Below are positions 1 through 5,919 of a stretch of DNA of 8,480 bases, in pieces; the first letter of the stretch is position 1; each line of letters opens with the position of its first letter. The stretch lies in the NCBI GenBank assembly GCA_002358555.1, contig DEPC01000162.1:1-8480 (forward strand). The letters are read 5' to 3'. The DNA is from Hungatella sp. UBA3402. GTDB taxonomy: Bacteria; Bacillota; Clostridia; Lachnospirales; Lachnospiraceae. Both the position numbers and the translations under genes were made by a program. The notes under the pieces were generated by a model. That model did not search any database. It was not told where the DNA came from and saw nothing but the letters and a program-made list of their open reading frames with translations.

Positions 1-160
1 TTCTGCCTACAACTTTTAACTGCCACAACCAATTATATTATATAAATCTATCCTTTTGCGACACTCCCATTGCCATATAATCTGTACTATTTTAGTGATG
101 TATTTCATTCTGACAGGTTTGTGTATAAAAAGAGAAAATCAGTATGAAAAAACTTTTTGG
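1..160. other. Non-coding left edge, no supported feature
   Basis: This AT-rich stretch lies downstream of the 965-residue protein gene. I see no convincing terminator hairpin after its stop, only a short AAAAAGTTTTTT run at about 148-158. TATAAT-like hexamers occur on both strands but without properly spaced -35 partners. A promoter for a gene beyond the left edge is possible but not supported. Confidence 0.4.
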
Positions 161-3058
161 TTAAGAGCCAAGTCGGACATCTGTATACCAATAGCCAAAA
201 CGCCCATCTCCTGCAGGCTGTACCTTTGAAAGCACAAAATTGGGGAATCCAAACATAGCAGCCATGTATTTTTCATTGCTATAATAATGGCCAGGGACTC
301 CTAAAAGAAACCGTGGTTCTCCTTTTGGATTATTTAGACGGGCAAAAATCAGATATCGGTGATTATAGTATCCATGAAGCAAAAAACTGTTATTTCCATA
401 TCCCCAGGTTTCTCTGGGAAGGAGTCCGATATCTTGAGGCTTTATTGTAAGAATCTCACATCCGCCATTATAGTCAAATGCCTGAATTTTAGGATAAGAT
501 TTATAAAAATGTTCCCATATCATATCTATCTTGGGCTCTTCTTCCAGATTCGCTTGCTCTAACTGTTTTAGCTGTTGCCTTTGCTGGGCCTCTAATTCTG
601 CCTGAGAGGTTTGGACTGCAGTTCTGGTGCCAGACTGTACCATGTCATTAGTCGTTGGTTGAGAAGTACCATTACTTCCTGCTTGGGAATTATTAGTGCC
701 TGCTGCTTTAGAGGTATCTGCCGAAATTGTTAAACTGTCTGCTGCCGCAGTTTGAGAAGACTCCCCTGTATTTGTTGGAACATATGTCTGATTAAGATTC
801 ATATTGTGGTTGGCAGAATTCCCTGGATGTTGTAATCTGTTCCCAGAGCGAGTTCTTGATGGAGATCGATAATTTCTCTGATTCTGTTCGGTCTTGTCAG
901 TCTGAGCATAAGAAATTTCCTGCAACTTCTTATCCGTTTGACTTTCAGAAAGATTGTTTTGCTCCTTATCTTTTTGACCGTCCAAACTAGTTTGTTCTGC
1001 CTCGCCATTTGGGCTTTCTGAAAGATTCTGTTTCGTCCTATCAGCTTGACTGTCAGAATTTTCTTTTAACCTCATATCAGTTTGATTCTCTAAAGTTTCT
1101 CTTGCCCCTTTATCTTCTTGAGCTTCTGAAATCTCTTGTAACCTCTTATCTACTTGATGTTCTGAAGTTTCCTGTAATCTCTTATCAGTCTGAAGTTCTG
1201 AAGAATTCCTTTGCTCTTTATCTTTTTGGCTGTCTTTCTGATTGTTTGACAAATTTGGTATTTGCGATACCTGCCTGTTTTCTTGTCTTCCTGAAGGATT
1301 TTGTATTTGGCCATTTCTCTGATTGTTTGAAGCATTTTGCATTCGTCTGTTATCCTGATTTCCAGGAGGATTTGGTTGGACCCTATATCTATCTGATGGA
1401 ATTTGAGAACCTCGTTGCCCTTGCTGCATCGAAGGCATCATACCTGGTGGCTGTATCTGCCCATGATGATAATTTGGCTGTATTGGTTGCCTGGACAGAT
1501 TTGAGTTTTGAGGTCGGCTATTTGGTAGCTTTGTCTGGCCTGTAGGTATTTGGCTTGCTGGTCCAGGTACATTCTGCTGCTGAATATTGGGGTTGGTTGG
1601 TGGAAACAACCTGGAAGGCCGTAGAGAACGGGCTGGCCTAGTCAGTTGACCAGGTTGAAACTGCCCAATTGGCGGTTCTGATTGATTTTGGGGCAGGTTT
1701 CGTCCAGAATGTTCTGGTTCCTGAATTCTTCCTTGCCCAATTGGCTGAGGTGTCGGTTGTCCCCTCTGCATTAGATGGGATTGACGATTGGAATAGGACG
1801 GCCTACTAGATTGAAACATTCGGCCAGCAGGAAACCACCAATTCTGTTGTCCTTGACGGGATTGTTGTGAAATCTGTGATTGCTGCGAACGAGGCTGTTG
1901 TCCCCACTCCCCCTGCTGCTCTGTCCTTTTAGAAAAATCTGATAATGGATGTATCACAGGCGGAATTGGAGGCGGATTCAGTTCCAAAATAGAAGGCTCC
2001 TCCTGAACGGGAACTAGAGATGTCAGTTGTTCTAGAGAAGTCCCTGCTGGAAATGATTGCAGATTAAGAAAATCAGACTGTTTCAGCTCTGAATCTGCTG
2101 TTGTTTGGTCTGACATTATGTCCTCTACAGTTTTATTAGAATCATTGATTGTCAAATCAACCTGTTCCTTTTCAGGAATTTGCTGCTCTTTAGGAATATG
2201 TTCGGTTGTCTCTATATTGTCAGATATTTCGTCAGATGACTGGTTATTTGTCTTTGTTGTTTCTTTTTGTTTGCTGTTATCTTCCTCTGACGAAATACTC
2301 TCAAAAACTGACTTTTCGATATCATTTTCTGTATCTCTACCAGCGTGAACTTCTGAGTTCATATGATTGATATTCAGAGTTTCCGCAGTTGTTTGACCCG
2401 CTATCGGAGTTACCTCCATAGGTTTAAGCTCCATTGCCTCCATATCTGATGGACGAAGAATTTGAGAAGGTATGGGTTCCAATGATGGGATGACAGAAGA
2501 AGGAAGTGGTTCCTCCGTTTGGAAAACTTCCTGCTTCAAATTCTTCTGATTTTTCTGTTCCTGCTGTCTGCTTTGTGCTTCAATCTCTACTTCCACTGCT
2601 TCTGCAATAGAGCTTGGACGCTCTTTTTCCTGTACAGATTGTTTTTCATTTTTTTGTATGGATTCTGAAGTAGCCTCCCCAAGTACCACTTCAGCAGCAT
2701 GAGCAACTGCATCTTCCCAAATGGTTGTATAGCTCTGCCAGGAATCTGATAAATTATGGACAGTCAATCCATAACACTGTTCTATCGATTGGTTAGAGCC
2801 AGCTACATTTGCTACAGACACAACCGTCCGAAATTCTCCAGCCCCATTTCTGATAAAAATTTTTCCAATCAGAATTTCTGTGGAACCTGATAAAAGATAA
2901 ACTCCTGTATCCTGACTTCCAATATACACATTTCTCACATTAACTTGAATTTTACATTGTCCATTTCTCATTTCTAGTTTTGCAAAACCTACGTTTTTTC
3001 GCTTTATTCCGCCTTCGTAAGCATATATGTACGAAATTAATCTGCGATAATTAGACAT
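161..3058 (-). CDS. Large low-complexity protein of unknown function with conserved terminal domains
   Basis: I cannot assign a function. The 965-residue protein has three parts. Residues 1-118 look folded and beta-rich (RLISYIYAYEGGIKRKNVGF near the start, later GEFRTVVSVANV). Residues ~130-840 are low complexity, rich in Q, N, P, S and E, including a Q/P/R-rich stretch at ~380-600 and ten 12-residue repeats at 608-727. Residues ~845-965 form an aromatic-rich end domain with LLHGYYNHRYLIFARL, FLLGVPGHYYSNEKYMAAMF and a GYWYTDVRLGS terminus. From memory, similar head and tail domains occur in Lachnospiraceae proteins; the tail resembles what I recall as the DUF6128 family, which I could not verify. 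No signal peptide or membrane segment is visible, so it is probably cytoplasmic. The start is ATG with an AAGGGG RBS seven bases upstream (3066-3071). It is transcribed divergently from nagB, with no gene visible downstream in the window. The frame stays open for 2.9 kb, which supports a real gene despite the biased composition. Confidence 0.85.
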   Translation of the reverse strand: MSNYRRLISYIYAYEGGIKRKNVGFAKLEMRNGQCKIQVNVRNVYIGSQDTGVYLLSGSTEILIGKIFIRNGAGEFRTVVSVANVAGSNQSIEQCYGLTVHNLSDSWQSYTTIWEDAVAHAAEVVLGEATSESIQKNEKQSVQEKERPSSIAEAVEVEIEAQSRQQEQKNQKNLKQEVFQTEEPLPSSVIPSLEPIPSQILRPSDMEAMELKPMEVTPIAGQTTAETLNINHMNSEVHAGRDTENDIEKSVFESISSEEDNSKQKETTKTNNQSSDEISDNIETTEHIPKEQQIPEKEQVDLTINDSNKTVEDIMSDQTTADSELKQSDFLNLQSFPAGTSLEQLTSLVPVQEEPSILELNPPPIPPVIHPLSDFSKRTEQQGEWGQQPRSQQSQISQQSRQGQQNWWFPAGRMFQSSRPSYSNRQSHLMQRGQPTPQPIGQGRIQEPEHSGRNLPQNQSEPPIGQFQPGQLTRPARSLRPSRLFPPTNPNIQQQNVPGPASQIPTGQTKLPNSRPQNSNLSRQPIQPNYHHGQIQPPGMMPSMQQGQRGSQIPSDRYRVQPNPPGNQDNRRMQNASNNQRNGQIQNPSGRQENRQVSQIPNLSNNQKDSQKDKEQRNSSELQTDKRLQETSEHQVDKRLQEISEAQEDKGARETLENQTDMRLKENSDSQADRTKQNLSESPNGEAEQTSLDGQKDKEQNNLSESQTDKKLQEISYAQTDKTEQNQRNYRSPSRTRSGNRLQHPGNSANHNMNLNQTYVPTNTGESSQTAAADSLTISADTSKAAGTNNSQAGSNGTSQPTTNDMVQSGTRTAVQTSQAELEAQQRQQLKQLEQANLEEEPKIDMIWEHFYKSYPKIQAFDYNGGCEILTIKPQDIGLLPRETWGYGNNSFLLHGYYNHRYLIFARLNNPKGEPRFLLGVPGHYYSNEKYMAAMFGFPNFVLSKVQPAGDGRFGYWYTDVRLGS
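878..1237 (-). repeat. Ten in-frame 36-bp (12-residue) tandem repeats
   Basis: Residues 608-727 of the 965-residue protein split without gaps into ten 12-residue units of form S-E-x-Q-x-D-K-x-x-Q-E-x. Examples are SELQTDKRLQET (620-631), SEHQVDKRLQEI (632-643) and SESQTDKKLQEI (704-715). The Q at position 4 and D at position 6 hold in nine of ten units; the exception is SESPNGEAEQTS (680-691). The units are diverged at DNA level, so this is an old expansion, but the constant 36-bp period keeps the frame and would allow copy-number change without frameshift. The charged, polar composition suggests a flexible or helical spacer; that is inference. Confidence 0.8.
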
Positions 3059-3097
3059 ACAATCACCCCTTTGCTTAATATTTTATGTAATTACCCA

Positions 3098-3126
3098 TTG
3101 AAAATATGACAGAAAAATGTTATTCT
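3098..3126 (+). promoter_or_regulatory. Putative sigma-A promoter of nagB
   Basis: TTGAAA at 3098-3103 is followed after exactly 17 bases by TATTCT at 3121-3126. This is a plausible vegetative promoter about 47 bp ahead of the nagB start codon. It sits in the 114-bp divergent region shared with the large minus-strand gene. No clear operator palindrome is visible between it and the gene. Confidence 0.5.
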
Positions 3127-3172
3127 ATCAGCGAGAAGATTAAAAAAAGTTTTTTATTATGGAGGTATTTCT

Positions 3173-3904
3173 ATGAGGTTGTATCGAGCAAAGGATTACA
3201 AAGACTTGAGCCGGAAAGCTGCTAATATTATATCTGCTCAGGTAATCATCAAACCAGATTGTGTTTTGGGATTAGCAACAGGTTCCAGCCCTATTGGAAC
3301 TTATCAGCAGTTAATTGACTGGTACAATAAGGGGGATTTGGATTTTTCTGAAGTAAAATCAGTAAACTTAGATGAATACAAAGGTCTTCCCAGAGATAAT
3401 GACCAGAGTTACTATTATTTTATGTACAATAATCTGTTCAAGCATGTAAATATCAATCTTGACAATACCAATGTTCCCAATGGTATGGAGCCAGATTCTG
3501 AGAAAGAATGCTGCCGTTACGAAAAAGTAATTGCAGACCTTGGGGGTGTTGATCTGCAGCTTTTAGGACTGGGGCATAATGGCCATATTGGATTCAATGA
3601 ACCTGATAAGGCTTTTGGAACCATTACTCACTGTGTAGATTTGACACAAAGCACCATTGAGGCTAACAAACGTTTCTTTGCAAGTATTGATGATGTGCCA
3701 AAACAGGCTTACACCATGGGTATTGGAACTATTATGAAGGCAAAGAAAATTCTTATGATTGTCAGTGGAGCAGATAAGGCTGAAATTCTCAAAAAGGCAT
3801 TATATGGACCGATTACTCCTGAAGTTCCGGCATCCATTCTTCAGCTTCACAGTGATGTCGTAGTTGTAGCTGATGAGGCTGCTTGTTCCAAGTTAGCAGA
3901 ATAA
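3173..3904 (+). CDS. nagB: Glucosamine-6-phosphate deaminase
   Basis: NagB converts glucosamine 6-phosphate to fructose 6-phosphate plus ammonia in the cytoplasm, feeding amino-sugar carbon into glycolysis. The 243-residue protein shows the family signatures: phosphate-binding loop LGLATGSSPIGTY (32-44), NLDEYKGL (65-72) with the catalytic Asp67, and GLGHNGHIGFNEP (132-144) with His138 and Glu143. Asn136 stands where E. coli has Asp141; from memory, Bacillus-type enzymes also carry Asn there, so this is not a defect. At 243 residues it matches the short Gram-positive class rather than the ~266-residue allosteric E. coli enzyme. The ATG has a strong GGAGGT RBS at 3161-3166, six bases away. It appears monocistronic, with its own promoter and a hairpin terminator, and no nagA is adjacent. 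Confidence 0.97.
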   Translation: MRLYRAKDYKDLSRKAANIISAQVIIKPDCVLGLATGSSPIGTYQQLIDWYNKGDLDFSEVKSVNLDEYKGLPRDNDQSYYYFMYNNLFKHVNINLDNTNVPNGMEPDSEKECCRYEKVIADLGGVDLQLLGLGHNGHIGFNEPDKAFGTITHCVDLTQSTIEANKRFFASIDDVPKQAYTMGIGTIMKAKKILMIVSGADKAEILKKALYGPITPEVPASILQLHSDVVVVADEAACSKLAE

Positions 3905-3953
3905 AAATATCTGGTGGTCTGAAAGAATCGTTATTTTCTCACAGAACACATAA

Positions 3954-3997
3954 AAGGGGATTCTTGTATATAATTGTTAGTTTACAAGAATCCCCTT
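3954..3997 (+). terminator. Intrinsic terminator of nagB, possibly bidirectional
   Basis: A perfect 15-bp inverted repeat lies 50 bp after the nagB stop: arms AAGGGGATTCTTGTA (3954-3968) and its complement (3983-3997), with a 14-base loop. It is followed by ATTTTATG on the plus strand. On the minus strand the stem is followed by TTATGTG, so it may also stop transcripts coming from the GNAT/TnpB side. The uridine tract is imperfect in both directions. Confidence 0.8.
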
Positions 3998-4110
3998 ATT
4001 TTATGTAATTTAACTCGTTGTGCCCGTTAATTTTAATCTGAGATATCCTAACATTCTCAAATAATTTTTTCACATATTCTAAAGTTTTTGAGAACATCAG
4101 AGATTGCATC

Positions 4111-4312
4111 CTATGCCTTACTATCTTTTCCAATCATTTTTTCCATCCAAATCATATTGTACCACCTTCCAAATTTATAACCACATTTATGAAATTCTCC
4201 AACTTTAGAAAATCCCATATGTTCATGAAAATCTGCACTGTTTCTGGTTAAATATTCGTCCTCAACCTCAGGATATCCAATACATGCATAGAGATTTAAG
4301 ATTCCCATCTTT
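4111..4312 (-). pseudogene. C-terminal fragment of a GNAT acetyltransferase
   Basis: The last ~65 codons of a GNAT-family N-acetyltransferase of the phosphinothricin-acetyltransferase-like type. Diagnostic pieces are MGILNLYACIGYPEVEDEYL, NSADFHEHMGFSKVGEF and CGYKFGRWYNMIWMEK, which from memory form the C-terminal third of ~165-175-residue proteins of this family. The frame is blocked upstream by a TAG inside the right end of the TnpB element, so the fragment is cut off from its own start. The first ATG (4306-4308) is an internal methionine and has no good RBS. Family sequence appears to begin at about 4312, directly against the element end. Without the acetyl-CoA-binding middle it cannot be a functional enzyme. 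Its missing head is at 5637-5735. Confidence 0.88.
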
Positions 4313-4450
4313 GTGAACTACCCATTGTCTAAAACCAATGGACTTCCTGCTTCGCAGACCTCGTAACCTACTATCTCCATAGGCGTTAATTCGGGCTGAA
4401 CCCTCCCTATTTGTATTTTATTATCTTATGCTATTTGTCGTAATCCTTCT
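4313..4450 (-). ncRNA. Predicted omega RNA (reRNA) from the TnpB element right end
   Basis: In known TnpB systems the guide RNA overlaps the end of tnpB and the right end, and its guide is the flanking host sequence. On the minus strand this region carries a CTGC-GAA-GCAG hairpin (4347-4357), then GGAAG, then the stem CCATTG/CAATGG (4322-4327 with 4336-4341) around an 8-base loop, ending GGGTAGTTCAC. The predicted guide would start at 4312 and read AAAGATGGGAATC onwards into the GNAT remnant. The 5' limit is a guess, since processing cannot be seen in sequence, and expression is not demonstrated. Confidence 0.6.
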
Positions 4451-5529
4451 GCTAAAATATTCTTTGCAGCATTGATATCTCTGTCATGTTCCGTTCCACA
4501 CACAGGGCACCTCCATTCCCTTACGGATAAATCTTTTGTATTGGCATTTTGATATCCACAAACGGAACATATCTGACTGCTGGCATAGAAGGTATCTATT
4601 TTGATGTTCCGCCTCCCATTCCACGCAGCCTTATATTCCAACTGTCTTGTTAATTCATACCATGATACATCATTTATAGATTTTGCCAAATGATGGTTCT
4701 TTACCATATTTCTTATCTGTAAGTTTTCCGAAACTATCACTTGGTTTTCGCTGATAATTTCATGCGAAATCTTATGCAGATAATCTTTTCTGGTGTTTGC
4801 TAGTTTCTCATGCCATCGTGCTATCTGTTTTTTCTTCTTGTAGTAATTACTACTTCCTTTTCCTTTATGTGCAAGTTGCCTTTGCAGTTTTATCAGATTT
4901 CTTTCATACTTTTTTATGATTTTTGGATTTTCGTACTTCTTTCCATCTGATGTGATACATAAATCCTTTATTCCTAAATCTAATCCAACATTTTTAGTTC
5001 CCCTTGGACTTGATTTATTCTCTGTTTCTACCAGAATCGATATAAAATACTTTCCACTTGGCACTTGTGAAATGGTTGCTGATTTTATCTGTCCCACAAA
5101 TTCCCTATGCAGTTTTGCCTTTACTTTCTTTAACTTTGGCAGTTTTATCTTTCTAGCCTCAAAATTTACCTCAATATTTGCATTTGTGAAGTTTGTCGTA
5201 TAGGATTTATGGTTATCATGTTTGCTCTTAAATTTCGGATAACCTGCATGTTCTTTAAAAAATTTTTGATAGGCAGAATCCATATGGTAAATAGCATTTG
5301 TCAAGGCAAACTTATCAACTTGCTTGAGCCATTCATGTTCTTTCTTCAGTTGCCTGTTGCAGTAATTGTTACAGTCTGTTTTAGTGACGGACTCTTTAGC
5401 GTTTTCGTATTTTTCTTTTCTATATGCAAGTGTCTGGTTATAAACAAACCGGCAACAGCCAAATGTTTTTGCAATTTGTAGTTTCTGCTCCTGATTGGGA
5501 TATATCCTGTATTTATATGCTTTTAACAT
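4426..5529 (-). CDS. tnpB: TnpB RNA-guided endonuclease, apparently intact
   Basis: The 367-residue protein has the full TnpB architecture and the size of known active members. An N-terminal helical/beta region begins MLKAYKYRIYPN. The RuvC core shows NVGLDLGIKDL with Asp184, VSENLQIRNM with Glu268, and HDRDINAAKNI with the third acidic residue in the DRD (349-351). The zinc finger is CSVCG (Cys321, Cys324) and CPVCG (Cys341, Cys344). TnpB proteins are nucleases guided by omega RNA that cut DNA next to a short target-adjacent motif, and they help retain the element after transposition. The ATG start is preceded by AAAGGCGGTGAT, with GGTGAT five bases away. It lies in the same orientation as the GNAT gene it interrupts. 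No frameshift or missing catalytic residue is visible, so it may still be active. Confidence 0.95.
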   Translation of the reverse strand: MLKAYKYRIYPNQEQKLQIAKTFGCCRFVYNQTLAYRKEKYENAKESVTKTDCNNYCNRQLKKEHEWLKQVDKFALTNAIYHMDSAYQKFFKEHAGYPKFKSKHDNHKSYTTNFTNANIEVNFEARKIKLPKLKKVKAKLHREFVGQIKSATISQVPSGKYFISILVETENKSSPRGTKNVGLDLGIKDLCITSDGKKYENPKIIKKYERNLIKLQRQLAHKGKGSSNYYKKKKQIARWHEKLANTRKDYLHKISHEIISENQVIVSENLQIRNMVKNHHLAKSINDVSWYELTRQLEYKAAWNGRRNIKIDTFYASSQICSVCGYQNANTKDLSVREWRCPVCGTEHDRDINAAKNILAEGLRQIA

Positions 5530-5588
5530 GTACTATCACCGCCTTTGTATCTATCCTGAATTCTCTATGCACCAAGCCGCCACTTTTT

Positions 5589-5631
5589 GCTACCTTAACC
5601 CACCGTCTAAAGCCAGTGGGATTGCGGTAGC
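5589..5631 (-). repeat. Left-end hairpin of the TnpB element with an outer stem
   Basis: On the minus strand, CCCACTG and CGGTGGG (5614-5620 with 5599-5605, one T-G wobble) close an 8-base loop GCTTTAGA. An outer GCTACC/GGTAGC pair (5626-5631 with 5589-5594) encloses this hairpin. The shared loop with the right-end hairpin marks it as the left end, the kind of folded single strand that Y1 transposases recognise. The stretch from here to the tnpB start, 5530-5588, is the non-coding leader and includes the tnpB RBS. Confidence 0.75.
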
Positions 5632-5636
5632 CTTAT

Positions 5637-5735
5637 TTCAAAAGAGATAGCAGTCTCTCTAACATAATATTCATATATTTTTAAAATGTCTTTGGCATCA
5701 TTTTCAGAAGCTGTTCTAATTTTAATTTCACTCAT
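5637..5735 (-). pseudogene. N-terminal fragment of the interrupted GNAT acetyltransferase
   Basis: Minus-strand translation from ATG at 5735 gives 33 family-like residues: MSEIKIRTASENDAKDILKI, then YEYYVRETAISFE. This is the typical beginning of phosphinothricin-acetyltransferase-like GNAT proteins. The frame then enters the TnpB element left end, adds nine foreign residues (IRLPQSHWL) and stops at TAG. It is the head of the gene whose tail lies at 4111-4312. Together they account for about 98 residues of an expected 165-175, so about 70 codons are gone. A palindrome, CTCATATGAG (5731-5740), covers the start codon, and no strong RBS is seen at the usual distance (AAAGGG lies about 17 bases upstream). 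Confidence 0.85.
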
Positions 5736-5816
5736 ATGAGAATATGAGATATCCCTTTAGATTTTAGTTTACTATTTCTATTTCCAATGAACCTTTTCTT
5801 TTACTCATTCCTTTTC

Positions 5817-5856
5817 AAGCAGGAAGCTCATTAGCTTTAGATAATGAGTAGTTCTC
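5817..5856 (+). repeat. Orphan TnpB-element right-end remnant, inverted relative to the element
   Basis: This 40-base stretch matches the right end of the neighbouring TnpB element (minus strand, 4313-4352) at 33 of 40 positions by my hand alignment. It has the same order: AAGCAGGAAG, 7-bp stem, loop GCTTTAGA, second arm, TAGTTCTC. The stem is CTCATTA/TAATGAG against TCCATTG/CAATGGG, so two base pairs differ by changes on both strands that keep pairing. No tnpB fragment is visible in the ~80 bp on its 5' side. It is probably a relic of a second, related element, or a short mobile end; a retained small RNA cannot be excluded. Confidence 0.7.
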
Positions 5857-5879
5857 AATATCAACTATTAGCTTCAAAC

Positions 5880-5902
5880 AAGGATTTCCGATGATTATCC
5901 TT
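5880..5902 (-). terminator. Weak candidate terminator after rsmA
   Basis: A 6-bp inverted repeat, AAGGAT/ATCCTT (5897-5902 with 5880-5885), with an 11-base loop lies about 18 bp after the rsmA stop and is followed on the minus strand by GTTTG. The stem is short and the T-tract poor. It is listed because it is the only hairpin directly after the operon. Confidence 0.25.
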
Positions 5903-5919
5903 AATATAGCAAATTAATT

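Larger units (their letters stand above)
4313..5634 (-). mobile_element. Solo-TnpB insertion element, IS200/IS605 superfamily (IS1341-like)
   Basis: About 1.3 kb holding one tnpB and no tnpA, bounded by subterminal hairpins instead of terminal inverted repeats. The right-end hairpin (4322-4341) and left-end hairpin (5599-5620), read on the minus strand, have loops GTTTTAGA and GCTTTAGA, which shows they are paired ends of one family. No target duplication is seen, as expected for single-strand, Y1-transposase-driven movement. Lacking tnpA, it could move only with a TnpA supplied in trans. The right boundary is inferred from where GNAT coding sequence resumes (AAAG-ATG-GGA). The left boundary is uncertain by a few bases. 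Host flanks on both sides are parts of the same GNAT gene, but the middle of that gene is absent. Confidence 0.85.

Noticed and set aside
48..81. TATAAT-like hexamers near the left edge, as a promoter
   Set aside because: No -35 element stands at 16-18 bp on either strand. AT-rich DNA gives such hexamers by chance, and no gene start is visible within the window.
878..1237. Possible CRISPR array, because of the regular 36-bp period
   Set aside because: The period is an in-frame protein repeat without separate spacers, the units are diverged, and the reading frame is continuous on the minus strand.
1009..1545. A 178-residue plus-strand open frame with a repetitive, leucine-rich translation
   Set aside because: It lies entirely antisense to the 965-residue gene. 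Its repetitive look is the shadow of the 36-bp repeats, and the minus-strand gene has the better RBS, length and domain structure.
4068..4096. TTCTCAAA/TTTGAGAA inverted repeat after the GNAT tail, as a possible terminator
   Set aside because: The two 8-bp arms are separated by a long AT-rich spacer and no T-tract follows, so a functional hairpin is not supported.
3996..4097. A 33-codon minus-strand frame (MFSKTLEYVKKLFENV...) after the GNAT tail
   Set aside because: It is short, has only a weak and distant AGGA upstream, runs into the nagB terminator stem and resembles no family I know. It is most likely chance, though the coding-like composition was noted.
5209..5630. Plus-strand open frames opposite the N-terminal part of tnpB and the left end
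   Set aside because: They are antisense to a clear TnpB, resemble no family, and the one reaching 5630 reads through the left-end hairpin.
5731..5740. CTCATATGAG palindrome over the GNAT start codon, as a possible operator
   Set aside because: It is only ten bases long and lies at a pseudogene start in AT-rich DNA. There is no second copy or other evidence of regulator binding.
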